Part shown: one piece after another, positions 18,760 through 26,967 of the stretch
Position numbering within the stretch: position 1 is the stretch's first letter
Layout of the letters: each line of letters starts with the position of its first letter
Source of the DNA: Phytohabitans suffuscus
Lineage (GTDB): Bacteria; Actinomycetota; Actinomycetes; Mycobacteriales; Micromonosporaceae
Assembly (NCBI RefSeq): GCF_011764565.1
Contig: NZ_AP022871.1
Location: forward strand, 1,178,001 to 1,242,000
Direction: 5' to 3'
DNA: 64,000 bases
Notes under the pieces: model-generated
What the model was told of the DNA's origin: nothing
What the model saw: only the letters and a program-made list of their open reading frames with translations
Databases searched by the model: none
Position numbers and translations under genes: made by a program

Positions 18760-19947
18760 ATGACTCTGGCCGAGGCCACCCGCCGCTTCGTTCGCGACGT
18801 CGTGCTGCCCAGCGAACCGCCACCCGGGCACCACCTCGCCGCCGACACCCGCCGCCGTCTGCAGGACGCCGCCAAGGAGTACGGCGTCTTCGCCCCGCAC
18901 GTCGGCGCCGAGTTCGGTGGACGCGGGCTCGGCATCCAGGACTGGCCGGCCGTGTTTCAGGAGGCCGGCTACTCGCCATTCGGGCCGGTCGCCCTGAACT
19001 GCATGGCCCCCGACGAGGGCAACATGCGTCTGCTCGAACTCGTTGCGACCACGGACCAGCAGGAGCGGTACCTGCGACCGCTGGCCGAGGGCCGGATCCG
19101 GTCGTGCTTCGCCATGACCGAGCCGCACCCGGGCGCCGGCTCCGACCCGGCCGCGCTGATGACCACCGCCACCCGTACCGACGGCGGCTGGCGGATCGAC
19201 GGCACCAAACGGTTCATCAGCGGCGCGGCCGGCGCGGCGTTCGCCATCGTCATGGCCCGGGACGATCGCAGCGGCAACGCAACGATGTTGCTGGTCGACA
19301 CCGACAACCCCGGCTTTCGCATCGGCGCGCGGGTGGCCGCCATCGACCGGGCCATCGACGGCGGCCACCCGTACGTGCACTTCGAGGACTGCGTCGTCGC
19401 CGACAACGCGGTGCTCGGCGCGGTCGGTGAGGGCTTCCGCTACGCCCAGGTCCGGCTCGGACCGGCCCGCCTGACTCACTGCATGCGCTGGTTGGGCCTG
19501 GCCCGCCGCGCGCTGGACATCGCCCTGGACCGGGTGGAGCGTCGCAGCCTCTTCGGCTCGGCGATGAAGGATCTCGGGCTGGCGCAGGAGCTCATCGCCC
19601 GCTGCATCATCGACATCGAAACCTCCGATGCCATCATCGCCAAGACCGCCCGGGTCATGGCAGACGATCCCCGCGCCGGCGCCGCGCTGTCATCGGTGGC
19701 CAAGGTGCACTGCTCGGAGGCGGTGTTCGCGGTGATCGACCGGGCGATGCAGCTGTGCGGCGGCGATGGCATGACCGATGCACTGCCACTGGCCTCGTTC
19801 CTCAATGAAGTGCGGCCGTTCCGGGTGTACGACGGTTCGACTGAGACGCACAAGTGGGCTATCGCGCGCCGGGCCACTCGGACCCGTACGAAGGAAATCG
19901 AATCTGGCCTCGAACGACGGATGGACGCGGTGAACGATCATGCTTGA
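18760..19947 (+). CDS. Acyl-CoA dehydrogenase family protein (ACAD10/11-like context)
   Basis: A 395-residue flavoprotein with the acyl-CoA dehydrogenase fold. It has CFAMTEPHPGAGSDPAAL (FAD contact), a middle beta domain with DGTKRFISG, and a C-terminal helix with MQLCGGDGMTDALPL. Where medium-chain enzymes have the catalytic Glu in YEGT this reads VYDGSTETH, as in ACAD10/11-type proteins. The start at 18760 follows AGGGAGAG. Its stop overlaps the kinase start by 8 nt. The pairing with a kinase suggests removal of a 4-phospho group from an acyl-CoA rather than simple alpha,beta-dehydrogenation. Confidence 0.88.
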   Translation: MTLAEATRRFVRDVVLPSEPPPGHHLAADTRRRLQDAAKEYGVFAPHVGAEFGGRGLGIQDWPAVFQEAGYSPFGPVALNCMAPDEGNMRLLELVATTDQQERYLRPLAEGRIRSCFAMTEPHPGAGSDPAALMTTATRTDGGWRIDGTKRFISGAAGAAFAIVMARDDRSGNATMLLVDTDNPGFRIGARVAAIDRAIDGGHPYVHFEDCVVADNAVLGAVGEGFRYAQVRLGPARLTHCMRWLGLARRALDIALDRVERRSLFGSAMKDLGLAQELIARCIIDIETSDAIIAKTARVMADDPRAGAALSSVAKVHCSEAVFAVIDRAMQLCGGDGMTDALPLASFLNEVRPFRVYDGSTETHKWAIARRATRTRTKEIESGLERRMDAVNDHA

Positions 19948-21040
19948 CCTCGAGGACATGCACGCCGTCGCCGATGGGATCGAGGTGGTGGCGACGGCCG
20001 GCGATGCGGATCCGCGAAATGCACCGCCTCTGCTCGTGCTGGACAGGCTGCGCGGCTATCTCGACGCACAGCACATCGGGCTCGGGCCGATCTCGTGGCG
20101 GCGGATCGGGGAAGGCCAGTCCAACGTCACCTACCTGCTGCGTCGCGGCGACGCCGCGGTCGTGCTGCGGCGCGGGCCGCGCCCGCCGCTGCCCCGCTCG
20201 ACGCATGACATGCGGCGCGAGGCGTCGGTGCAGCGGCTGCTGGCCGAGGCCGGGATCCCGGTGCCGCGGATCCGGGCGGTCTGTACGGAGGAGTCGGTGC
20301 TCGGGGTGCCGTTCTATCTCATGGATCATGTGGATGGACACGTCATCACCGGAACGCTGCCGGCGCACCTGACCGCGCCAGCCGACCGGTTGCGGATCAG
20401 CGAGCTGGTCGTGGAGTGCCTCGCCGCGCTGCATGCTGTCGACGTCGGCCAGGAGTCGTTCGCGTCGCTCGGCCGTCCGCAGGGCTATCTGCGACGGCAG
20501 GTCGAACGGTTCACCGGGCTGTGGGACGTCTCCTCGACCCGCGTGCTGCCCGAGGTGCAGCGGCTCTCGGCGTGGCTCGGCGCGCACCTGCCGCAAAGTC
20601 GTCGCGCCGCGCTCGTGCACGGCGACTACCGGCTCGGCAACATCATGTTCACCGATGGTGCAACCCATATCGCGGCGGTGCTGGACTGGGAGATGGCCAC
20701 GCTCGGCGATCCGCTCGCCGATCTGGGCTATCTCACCGCCACGTGGTCGACCGCGGCCGCCGCGCCCACGCCGATCGAACTGTCGCCGGTGACAGCACTG
20801 CCCGGATTCCTCGACCGTCAGGGCCTGGTCGAGCACTACGTCAAGCTCACCGGCGCCGACGTCTCGGCCCTGCCGTGGTACCAGGCCCTCGCACTGTGGA
20901 AGTCGGCGATCTTCAGCGAGGCCATCTACACCCGCTGGCTCAACGGCGAGCGCCCCGGCGACACCACGTTCGCGCCGGCGTTGGAGACCGGGGTGCCGCG
21001 ATTGCTGGAAGCCGCCAGGGCGGTCGCGGTCACGGCATGA
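19940..21040 (+). CDS. APH-type phosphotransferase, putative hydroxyacyl-CoA kinase
   Basis: A 366-residue protein kinase-like fold of the aminoglycoside phosphotransferase family. It has the catalytic loop HGDYRLGN at 227-234 and the metal-binding VLDWEMATLGDPLADLGY, as in the ACAD10/11 and LvaA branch. Members next to acyl-CoA dehydrogenases phosphorylate the 4-hydroxyl of hydroxyacyl-CoAs. It is not likely to be an antibiotic-resistance gene. It overlaps the dehydrogenase gene by 8 nt, and its 3' end overlaps the convergent SDR by 11 nt. No LvaB-like small partner is visible. Confidence 0.88.
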   Translation: MLDLEDMHAVADGIEVVATAGDADPRNAPPLLVLDRLRGYLDAQHIGLGPISWRRIGEGQSNVTYLLRRGDAAVVLRRGPRPPLPRSTHDMRREASVQRLLAEAGIPVPRIRAVCTEESVLGVPFYLMDHVDGHVITGTLPAHLTAPADRLRISELVVECLAALHAVDVGQESFASLGRPQGYLRRQVERFTGLWDVSSTRVLPEVQRLSAWLGAHLPQSRRAALVHGDYRLGNIMFTDGATHIAAVLDWEMATLGDPLADLGYLTATWSTAAAAPTPIELSPVTALPGFLDRQGLVEHYVKLTGADVSALPWYQALALWKSAIFSEAIYTRWLNGERPGDTTFAPALETGVPRLLEAARAVAVTA

Positions 21041-21806
21041 AGCTGCCACCGTTGACGTGGATCGTGGTGCCGGTGGTGTGTCCGGACAGCGGTCCGCATA
21101 GGTACAGCACCGCGCCGGCGATCTCGTCGGCCTCGGCGAGGCGGACGGGTGCGGTGATGACGCCGGAGGAGCGCGCCTCCTGAGCCTGGCCGTCCGTGGT
21201 CGGGAAGGCCCGCTCGACCATCGGCGTCAGGGTCGTGCCTGGGGCGACGTTGTTGACGGTAATGCCCCACTGTGCGGTCTCGGCGGCGAGCACCCGAGAG
21301 TAGGCGAGCATGCCGCCCTTGGCCGCCGAGTAGGGGCCGACGCCTGCGCGGCCCCGATACGCCGCCCGTGAGGTGATGTTGACGATGCGGCCCCAGTCTC
21401 GCCCGCTCATGTCGCGGATGACGGCCTGGGAGCACACGAACATGCTCTTCAGGTGGACGGCGACCACCCGGTCCCAGGTCTCGGGCGTGAGTGCGAGGAT
21501 CGTGTCGGTGGTGACGATCCCGGCGTTGTTCACCAGGATGTCGATTTTGCCGAGCCGACGGATGGCTTCTTCGACCAGCCGCGCCACCTGATCCGGGTCG
21601 GAGCTATCGGTTGGGATGGCGATCGCGCGCCGGCCCAGCGCCTCGACCTCCTCGGCGACGGCTTTGCCGGTGCCCGCGTTGAGGTCACACACCACGATGT
21701 CCGCGCCTTCGCGCGCGAGCATCAGGGCGGCGGCCCGGCCGATGCCGGCACCTCCTCCGGTGACCATCGCCACGCGCCCGTCCACGGTCTTGGATTCGTT
21801 CGACAT
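21030..21806 (-). CDS. SDR family oxidoreductase (FabG-like)
   Basis: A 258-residue classical short-chain dehydrogenase: TGGGAGIG cofactor motif, NNAGIV, a Ser in VNITSRAAY, catalytic YSAAK, and a C-terminal TTIHVNGGSFMP. It is close to the 3-oxoacyl-ACP reductase type but works here in a catabolic setting. The ATG at 21806 is used; sequence further upstream in this frame is promoter. It is divergent from the monooxygenase gene at 22002 and shares its promoter region. Confidence 0.88.
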   Translation of the reverse strand: MSNESKTVDGRVAMVTGGGAGIGRAAALMLAREGADIVVCDLNAGTGKAVAEEVEALGRRAIAIPTDSSDPDQVARLVEEAIRRLGKIDILVNNAGIVTTDTILALTPETWDRVVAVHLKSMFVCSQAVIRDMSGRDWGRIVNITSRAAYRGRAGVGPYSAAKGGMLAYSRVLAAETAQWGITVNNVAPGTTLTPMVERAFPTTDGQAQEARSSGVITAPVRLAEADEIAGAVLYLCGPLSGHTTGTTIHVNGGSFMP

Positions 21807-21830
21807 ACGCCCGTCCTTCGAAGTATTAGT

Positions 21831-21845
21831 GTGCTCTATTTGCAC
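21831..21845. promoter_or_regulatory. Putative operator GTGCTCTATTTGCAC
   Basis: An inverted repeat GTGC-N7-GCAC lies 24 bp upstream of the SDR start. It matches the site at 16211 in 12 or more positions and the one at 9159 in its arms. It is likely bound by a regulator shared by the promoters of this catabolic block. Confidence 0.5.
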
Positions 21846-21893
21846 TCGGCGGCTCGATACATGCTCGGCAGCGTAATGAGGGGCACCTATCGG

Positions 21894-21915
21894 GTCAAGG
21901 ACGGGAAGCCTTGAC
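21894..21915. promoter_or_regulatory. Inverted repeat in divergent promoter region
   Basis: GTCAAGG and CCTTGAC form a perfect 7-bp inverted repeat with 8 nt between the arms, midway between the divergent SDR (21806) and monooxygenase (22002) starts. It could be a second operator. No regulator is assigned. Confidence 0.35.
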
Positions 21916-22001
21916 GAGGCGACATGCCCGCCGTTAATGTCCAACCAGTTATCGAACTTCGATGTGCAGATACCGAACACCACTGAGAGAGTGGGACGAT
22001 C

Positions 22002-23786
22002 ATGCCGGACATCGACGAGCAGGCCGCCGCCTGGTTGACCCATTTCGAGACAGCCCTCGCGACACACGACGACATCCTCTTGCGTCGCCTGTTCACGCCG
22101 GGCGCCACCTGGCGGGACCTGCTGGCCTTCACCTGGAACTTCCGCCAGTTCCACGACCGCGACGCCATCGCCGCCTACCTGTGGGCCACCGTCCAGGACA
22201 TCGAGCCCGCGAACTTCGCCATCGACAAGGACTTCCAGGTCGATCCGGTCTCGGCGGTCACCTCCGCACCGACCGGGACGTACGAAATCAACTTCACGTT
22301 CGACACCGCGGCCGGCTTCGCCGACGGCTTGGTCAATGTGCTCTCCGACGACGAGTCACCGGCCGGACTGCGCGCCACCGTCCTGTTCACCCGGCTGACC
22401 GGCCTGCGCGACCGGAAACCGAAGTGGCCCCAGTTCGGCCGCTACAACCACCAGGAACTCGTCAACGAACGGCGATCGCAGGCACACCGCAAGCGCTACA
22501 CCGACCGCGAGCCGGAGGTCCTCATCGTCGGCGCCGGACACAACGGCGTCTTCGTCGCCGCAGCCCTCGGCCGGCTGGGCATCGACGCACTGGTCATCGA
22601 CAAGCACGAACAGCCCGGTGACAGCTGGCGCAAACGCTACGAATCCCTGGTGCTGCACCAGCCCCACGGCATGATGCAGTTCCTGCACCTGCCCTTCCCC
22701 GTCAGCTTCCCCGACTACATCTCCAAGGATCGACTCGCCGACTGGTACGAGGTCTACGTTAAGGCCCTGGACCTCAACCTGTGGAACTCCACGTCCTTCC
22801 TCGACGGCAGCTACGACCCCGAGACCGAGCGGTGGACCGCCCGCATCCAGCTGGCCGACGGCTCCGAACGGGTCATGCACCCCAAGTTCCTCGTCCTAGC
22901 AACCGGCGGCAGCGGCACCCCCCGCGTCCCCGCACTGCCCGGCCTCGGCGACTTCGCCGGAGCGGTGACCCACAGCGAAGGCTTCCGCTCCGGTGCGGAC
23001 TACACCGGCAAGAAGGTGATGGTCGTCGGCGCCGGCACCAGCGCCCACGACATCGCGCTCGACGTCGCCGTACACGGCGGCACCCCGACGATGTTCCAGC
23101 GCGGGCCGATCTGCATCGTCGACCTGCCCACCGCGAACATCAACTACGGCGCCTTCAACACCCGCGACGTGCCGACCGACGTGCTGGACAAGCGGTGGCT
23201 GGCGACCCAGGTCCGGCCCACCATGATGGAGAACTTCAAGTTCGTCACCGCGCTGGGCAACGATCTGGACCGCAAGCTGCACGAAGGACTCGAGTCCGCC
23301 GGCTTCCAGATCGACTGGTCGCCGTATGGCTGGTTCGCCAAATACTTCGAAGTCGCCGGCGGCTACTACATCAACGTCGGCGCGTCCGAGGCGGTCATCC
23401 GCGGCGACATCAAGATCCGCCAGCACGACGAGATCGACCGGTTCCTGCCCAACGGCGTCCAGTTGACCAACGGCGAGATCCTTGAGTTCGACGCGGTGGT
23501 CCTGGCCACCGGATACGAGAACCAGCGGGTCATCCTGGAACGGTTCTTCGGCAAAGCAGTCGCCGACTCCATCGGAGAGGTCGCCGGCTTCGACGCCGGA
23601 GGCGAGCCGGAACGGCAGCAGTACAAGCCCATCCCGGCCCAGCCCCGCCTGGCCATCGCCGGCAGCGGCATCTGCGCCGGACGCTGGTACGCCCCGCTCG
23701 TCGCGCTGGAGATTCAGGCCGAACTTGAGCACCGCGTCCCCGCCGCCTTCACCGCCCCAGGGCACCCCAGCCGCACACCGCTCTGA
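22002..23786 (+). CDS. Flavin monooxygenase with N-terminal NTF2-like domain
   Basis: A 594-residue protein. Residues 1 to about 150 look like an NTF2/SnoaL-like domain; from about 170 a flavin-containing monooxygenase follows. It has the FAD motif VGAGHNG, the NADPH motif VVGAGTSAHDIALD, and the FMO fingerprint FAGAVTHSEGFR (FxGxxxHxxxF[RK]), which is complete here, unlike in the monooxygenase at 684. A late VVLATGYENQ segment is also typical. It may oxygenate a ketone, amine or sulfur substrate. It is followed 19 nt later by a lactonase-type hydrolase, which suggests ester or lactone formation then hydrolysis. Confidence 0.87.
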   Translation: MPDIDEQAAAWLTHFETALATHDDILLRRLFTPGATWRDLLAFTWNFRQFHDRDAIAAYLWATVQDIEPANFAIDKDFQVDPVSAVTSAPTGTYEINFTFDTAAGFADGLVNVLSDDESPAGLRATVLFTRLTGLRDRKPKWPQFGRYNHQELVNERRSQAHRKRYTDREPEVLIVGAGHNGVFVAAALGRLGIDALVIDKHEQPGDSWRKRYESLVLHQPHGMMQFLHLPFPVSFPDYISKDRLADWYEVYVKALDLNLWNSTSFLDGSYDPETERWTARIQLADGSERVMHPKFLVLATGGSGTPRVPALPGLGDFAGAVTHSEGFRSGADYTGKKVMVVGAGTSAHDIALDVAVHGGTPTMFQRGPICIVDLPTANINYGAFNTRDVPTDVLDKRWLATQVRPTMMENFKFVTALGNDLDRKLHEGLESAGFQIDWSPYGWFAKYFEVAGGYYINVGASEAVIRGDIKIRQHDEIDRFLPNGVQLTNGEILEFDAVVLATGYENQRVILERFFGKAVADSIGEVAGFDAGGEPERQQYKPIPAQPRLAIAGSGICAGRWYAPLVALEIQAELEHRVPAAFTAPGHPSRTPL

Positions 23787-23805
23787 ACAGGACGGACCAC
23801 ACCCC

Positions 23806-24639
23806 ATGCGCATCGGCAGTCTGAACATCACCTCGGTCGTCGACGGTGAAGTGGCGATCCCCACCGAGACCTACTACGCCGGACACACCAACGATCAATG
23901 GCGGGAGTTCACCGCCTCCATGTGCCACTCGACCGGCAACCCGGTGCAGACCGTCGGCAGCTTCCTCATCGAGGGCCTCCCCGACCGGCTGATCCTCGTT
24001 GACACCGGCGTCGGCAACAACCCGACCTTCCCGTTCGCCGGCGGTGCCCTGCGCTCCGGGCTGGCCGCTCTCGGCGTCCACCCGGACGACATCACTGATG
24101 TGCTGTTCACCCACCTGCACTTCGACCACATAGGCTGGGCCTCCCTCTACGGCAAGCCGTTCTTCACCAACGCCACCTACCGCTGCGACCAGCGCGACTG
24201 GGAACACTTCATGGCCACCGACTACGAGATCCCCGCCTGGGAGCACGTGCTGGCCAAGCCGGAGTTCGACGCGCCACAGCCACGGCTCGGCCCGATCGCC
24301 GACCGGATCGAGTGCTGGACCGGCGACTCGCAACTGTTCCCGGGCCTGGAGACCCTCGACGCGGCCGGGCACACACCGGGCACGACAGTGCTGCGCCTTA
24401 CCAACAGCGGCGAGGAGGGCCTAATCCTCGGCGATGTCGTGCACGGCTACATGGAACTGGTCGCCGACGACTGGCACCTCGACGCCCACGAGAACGGCGA
24501 ACAGGCCCTCGCGGTGGTCGACCACTACCGGAAGTTGCTGTCCGACACCCAGGTCCCGTTCGTCGGATCGCACTTCCCCGGCATGCGCTGGGGGCGCTTC
24601 GACGGGATTGACACCATTGTCGATCTGCCCATCCGTTGA
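23806..24639 (+). CDS. Metallo-beta-lactamase-fold hydrolase, lactonase-like
   Basis: A 277-residue metallo-hydrolase. All metal sites are visible: HLHFDH at 103-108, a His in DAAGHTPGTTV, the Asp in LILGDVVHG and the last His in VGSHFPG. The family includes N-acyl-homoserine-lactone hydrolases and other lactonases and esterases. The ATG at 23806 follows directly after the monooxygenase gene. The likely job is opening a lactone or ester made by that monooxygenase; quorum quenching is possible but has no support from the neighbours. Confidence 0.87.
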   Translation: MRIGSLNITSVVDGEVAIPTETYYAGHTNDQWREFTASMCHSTGNPVQTVGSFLIEGLPDRLILVDTGVGNNPTFPFAGGALRSGLAALGVHPDDITDVLFTHLHFDHIGWASLYGKPFFTNATYRCDQRDWEHFMATDYEIPAWEHVLAKPEFDAPQPRLGPIADRIECWTGDSQLFPGLETLDAAGHTPGTTVLRLTNSGEEGLILGDVVHGYMELVADDWHLDAHENGEQALAVVDHYRKLLSDTQVPFVGSHFPGMRWGRFDGIDTIVDLPIR

Positions 24640-24688
24640 CCGAACGTTTCGCGTGCGGCGGCGCGCTTGTCACTGGCGCAGCGCACGG

Positions 24689-24815
24689 CCACTCGATTCG
24701 TTCGCGGTTCCGCAGAGGGCCGAGGATGTCGTCGATGCCCTCAACCTCGAACGTCAGGTGGCGGAGGCCGGGCGTGTTGGCCGGGCGTGCGGATGCCCAC
24801 CAGCTGCTACCGGAC
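24689..24815 (-). pseudogene. VOC-family (glyoxalase/extradiol fold) fragment
   Basis: Read on the minus strand, this stretch gives SSWWASARPANTPGLRHLTF and then EVEGIDDILGPLRNRERIEW. This is the core strand-helix pattern of vicinal-oxygen-chelate proteins (GLRHLTFEVxxID). There is no start or further domain on either side, so it is a remnant. It is too short to say whether it was a dioxygenase, an isomerase or another VOC protein. Confidence 0.45.
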
Positions 24816-24848
24816 CGAGTATGACTATCGCCTACCCGGTGGCTCCGT

Positions 24849-25235
24849 CCCCGTTAGCTCTTGTCAGAGCCTGGCGGTATCCGTCGGATACCACCGGTGC
24901 CGAGTGGAAGGTGTTGGCACCGCTGGTGCCCGCCGGTGGCCCCGACCATCGCGGTGGCCGACCGCCGACGCATCCGCGCCGGGACATCGTGGACGCGATC
25001 CGGTACGTGGCCCACAACGCACCAGCCGCGGCTACGACGCCGGTAAGAACGGCCGACCCGGCCTACACCGGCACCCTGCTCACCTTCGCTGCCGCAGTGC
25101 GTACCAGCGTGCAGATCGTGGCCAAACTCGCCGGCCAGATCGGTTTCCAAGTCCTACCACGACGGCGGGTCGTGGAAAGGACCCTGGCCACAGCCCGGCG
25201 CCACCCTCGCCTTCGTCACCGCACCGACCATCCCC
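24849..25235 (+). pseudogene. Decayed IS5-family transposase
   Basis: Pieces of an IS5-type DDE transposase appear in two frames. The N-terminal WRYPSDTTGAEWKVLAPLVP, GGRPPTHPRRDIVDAIRYVA is followed almost at once by a SRGYDAGKNGRPG piece. A C-terminal segment VQIVAKLAGQIGFQVLP and RRVVERTLATARRHPR then follows. The central catalytic part is missing, so it cannot be active. No clear terminal inverted repeats were found by eye. It marks an old insertion between the two catabolic blocks. Confidence 0.65.
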
Positions 25236-25391
25236 GCACGACAAACTCGGCCCCCGCCCAGAGCAAACACGCGACCCGCAGGCGCTCCTCCAAGGTCGAT
25301 GACGGCGCCGCTCGCCTGGTGGCCTCCCTCAGCTGATGCTCGCAGAAGCCATCGACCAGGGCGCACGTGGACACCAGCGGAGGCACTCAAG
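25236..25391. other. Non-coding remainder of the insertion scar
   Basis: No gene, RNA or clear repeat was recognised here. It continues the decayed stretch after the transposase remnant up to the end of ltrA. Confidence 0.5.
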
Positions 25392-26602
25392 TCAGATCGG
25401 CGGGGCCGGGTCTTCCGGTACCTCATCTCGACGGCGTTCGGCGGCGACGACGACGCCGAAAATTACCGCGGTGGCTGCACCGCCGGCGGCCAGCGGCGGC
25501 CCGAACAACATCGCCGGGGCGAGAACACCGAGGGCAAGAAGACCCCAATCCAGGATCGGGAGAACCGGCTGAACACCTGGAACTCGAAGCCCGCCCTTCC
25601 GGCCAGAAACAGCCACGGCCCGCCGAGGATAGCGAAGAGCCAGACCGGTACGGCGTGCCCGAGCGGATGGTCGATGTACAACTCGTAGCCCACTCCGCTA
25701 AGCAGGATTCCGGCGATCATGGTCAGGTGGGTAAACGATGCCGCGACGCCGAGCAGGACCGGTTCCCGGGCGCTCGTGATGGCGAGCGGCAGCACGTGCC
25801 CGGCCCGGAAGAAGTAGAGCCTCCAGAACTGGACGGTGGTAGTCATGGCCAGCGCGAATCCGACTGTGCGCTCCCAGGTGAAGCCCGGTTCTGCGCTGAA
25901 GGCGATGCCGATCGTGAGGATCGACTCACCGAGCGCGATGAGCAGGAACTGCTGATACCGCTCCGCCAGGTGTTCGCCCGCGATGCTGCGGCCGATGAAC
26001 CGGGAACGGCCGAGTCTGGGCACCGGCCAGCCGAGAGTCAAGCTCGCGTAGTCCACGACCAACGCGATACCCCACAGCACGCCTCGGGCCGGCAATTCGT
26101 CAACGACACTACCGGCGAGCCAGAGCACCGTGGTAAACCCGGACCAGATGAGGACGCGCGGCAGTGCCGCGGGATTCTCGGGGTCTGGTGTGCCTCGCGA
26201 CGCGACAAGCAGCGCCAGGACACGGCCAATCTGGACTGTGACGTACGCACCCGCGAAGACCGGCGCCCGCTCGCTAAACCCCAGCGGCAACGCGACGGCC
26301 ATCACCATGCTTCCTGCGATGGTCAGGACCACGACGAACACCACGACAGATGTTTCGGGATCCAGCCGGCTGGTCAGGTAGGCGTTCGTCATCCAGATCA
26401 ACCACAGGGCCAGGAACAGCAGCAGAGTCTGACTGGCCTGGATGAAGAGGGTCTGTTGCTCCGTGGTGAAGTCGGTGACCAGGCGCTGGGTGACCCGGGT
26501 GAGCGCGAAGACGAAGACCAGGTCGAGAAAGAGTTCCAGGAAGGTCGCCCGTTGGGCGTTGGACTCGATCCGTGGCGGCCGGACCGTACCCGAGTCACTC
26601 AT
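25392..26602 (-). pseudogene. ltrA: Low temperature requirement protein A, frameshifted near the 3' end
   Basis: A polytopic membrane protein of the LtrA family. It starts at the ATG at 26602, has FLELFLDLVFVFALTRVTQ in its first segment and GEHLAERYQQFLLIALGES in the middle, with about ten hydrophobic segments. At about 25545 the frame breaks. The current frame ends at 25463 with a non-membrane tail, while the next frame continues with LLALGVLAPAMLFGPPLA, a good last helix, and ends at 25392. One base appears lost in the CCCC run at 25543-25546 (plus strand). Repaired length is about 403 residues. Physiological role of LtrA is unclear. Confidence 0.82.
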
Positions 26603-26967
26603 CCGAAGCGACCACTGCGCCCCTTTGGTGTCGGTGATCTGAACATTCAACGAGGAGGCGTCAAACGTGTTGCGGGCAGCAGCGCCCCGCCCAGTCAGCA
26701 ACGAAGACACGCTGGGCGCAACACCCGCCACCGGCTATCCGGCCACACCACGACAGCGACCGTGGTCACACTGCCGCAGTCAACGGCCAGCCGCACCTCC
26801 CCAGATGGCATAGACCACAGTCATACACCAGCAACACCTTCAGCAGCGGACCGCTCGGCTCAGTGAGCACGTCGAGCGGCACCGTCATCGCAGCGGTGAA
26901 GGCGACGGGCAGGTAAGCGACGCCTGCGAGCAGCTCCGGCCGGGACCGCCGGACATCCGATAGGTCA
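26603..26967. other. Intergenic stretch without a recognised gene
   Basis: About 365 nt between ltrA and the MaoC-type gene. A short minus-strand frame reading RPELLAGVAYLPVAFTAAMT is slightly hydrophobic but has no good start or family resemblance. I see no convincing gene or RNA. Confidence 0.5.

Noticed and set aside
19940..21040. Aminoglycoside resistance kinase
   Set aside because: The APH fold is present but the coupling with an acyl-CoA dehydrogenase and the ACAD10/11-like sequence favour a hydroxyacyl-CoA kinase.
24689..24815. VOC fragment as the missing extradiol dioxygenase
   Set aside because: Only about 40 residues remain and the match is to the general VOC fold, not to ring-cleavage enzymes.
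24434..25336. A 300-codon plus-strand frame over the MBL gene end and the transposase remnant
   Set aside because: Its first part is a shadow of the hydrolase; only the later part is recognisable and that is a decayed transposase.
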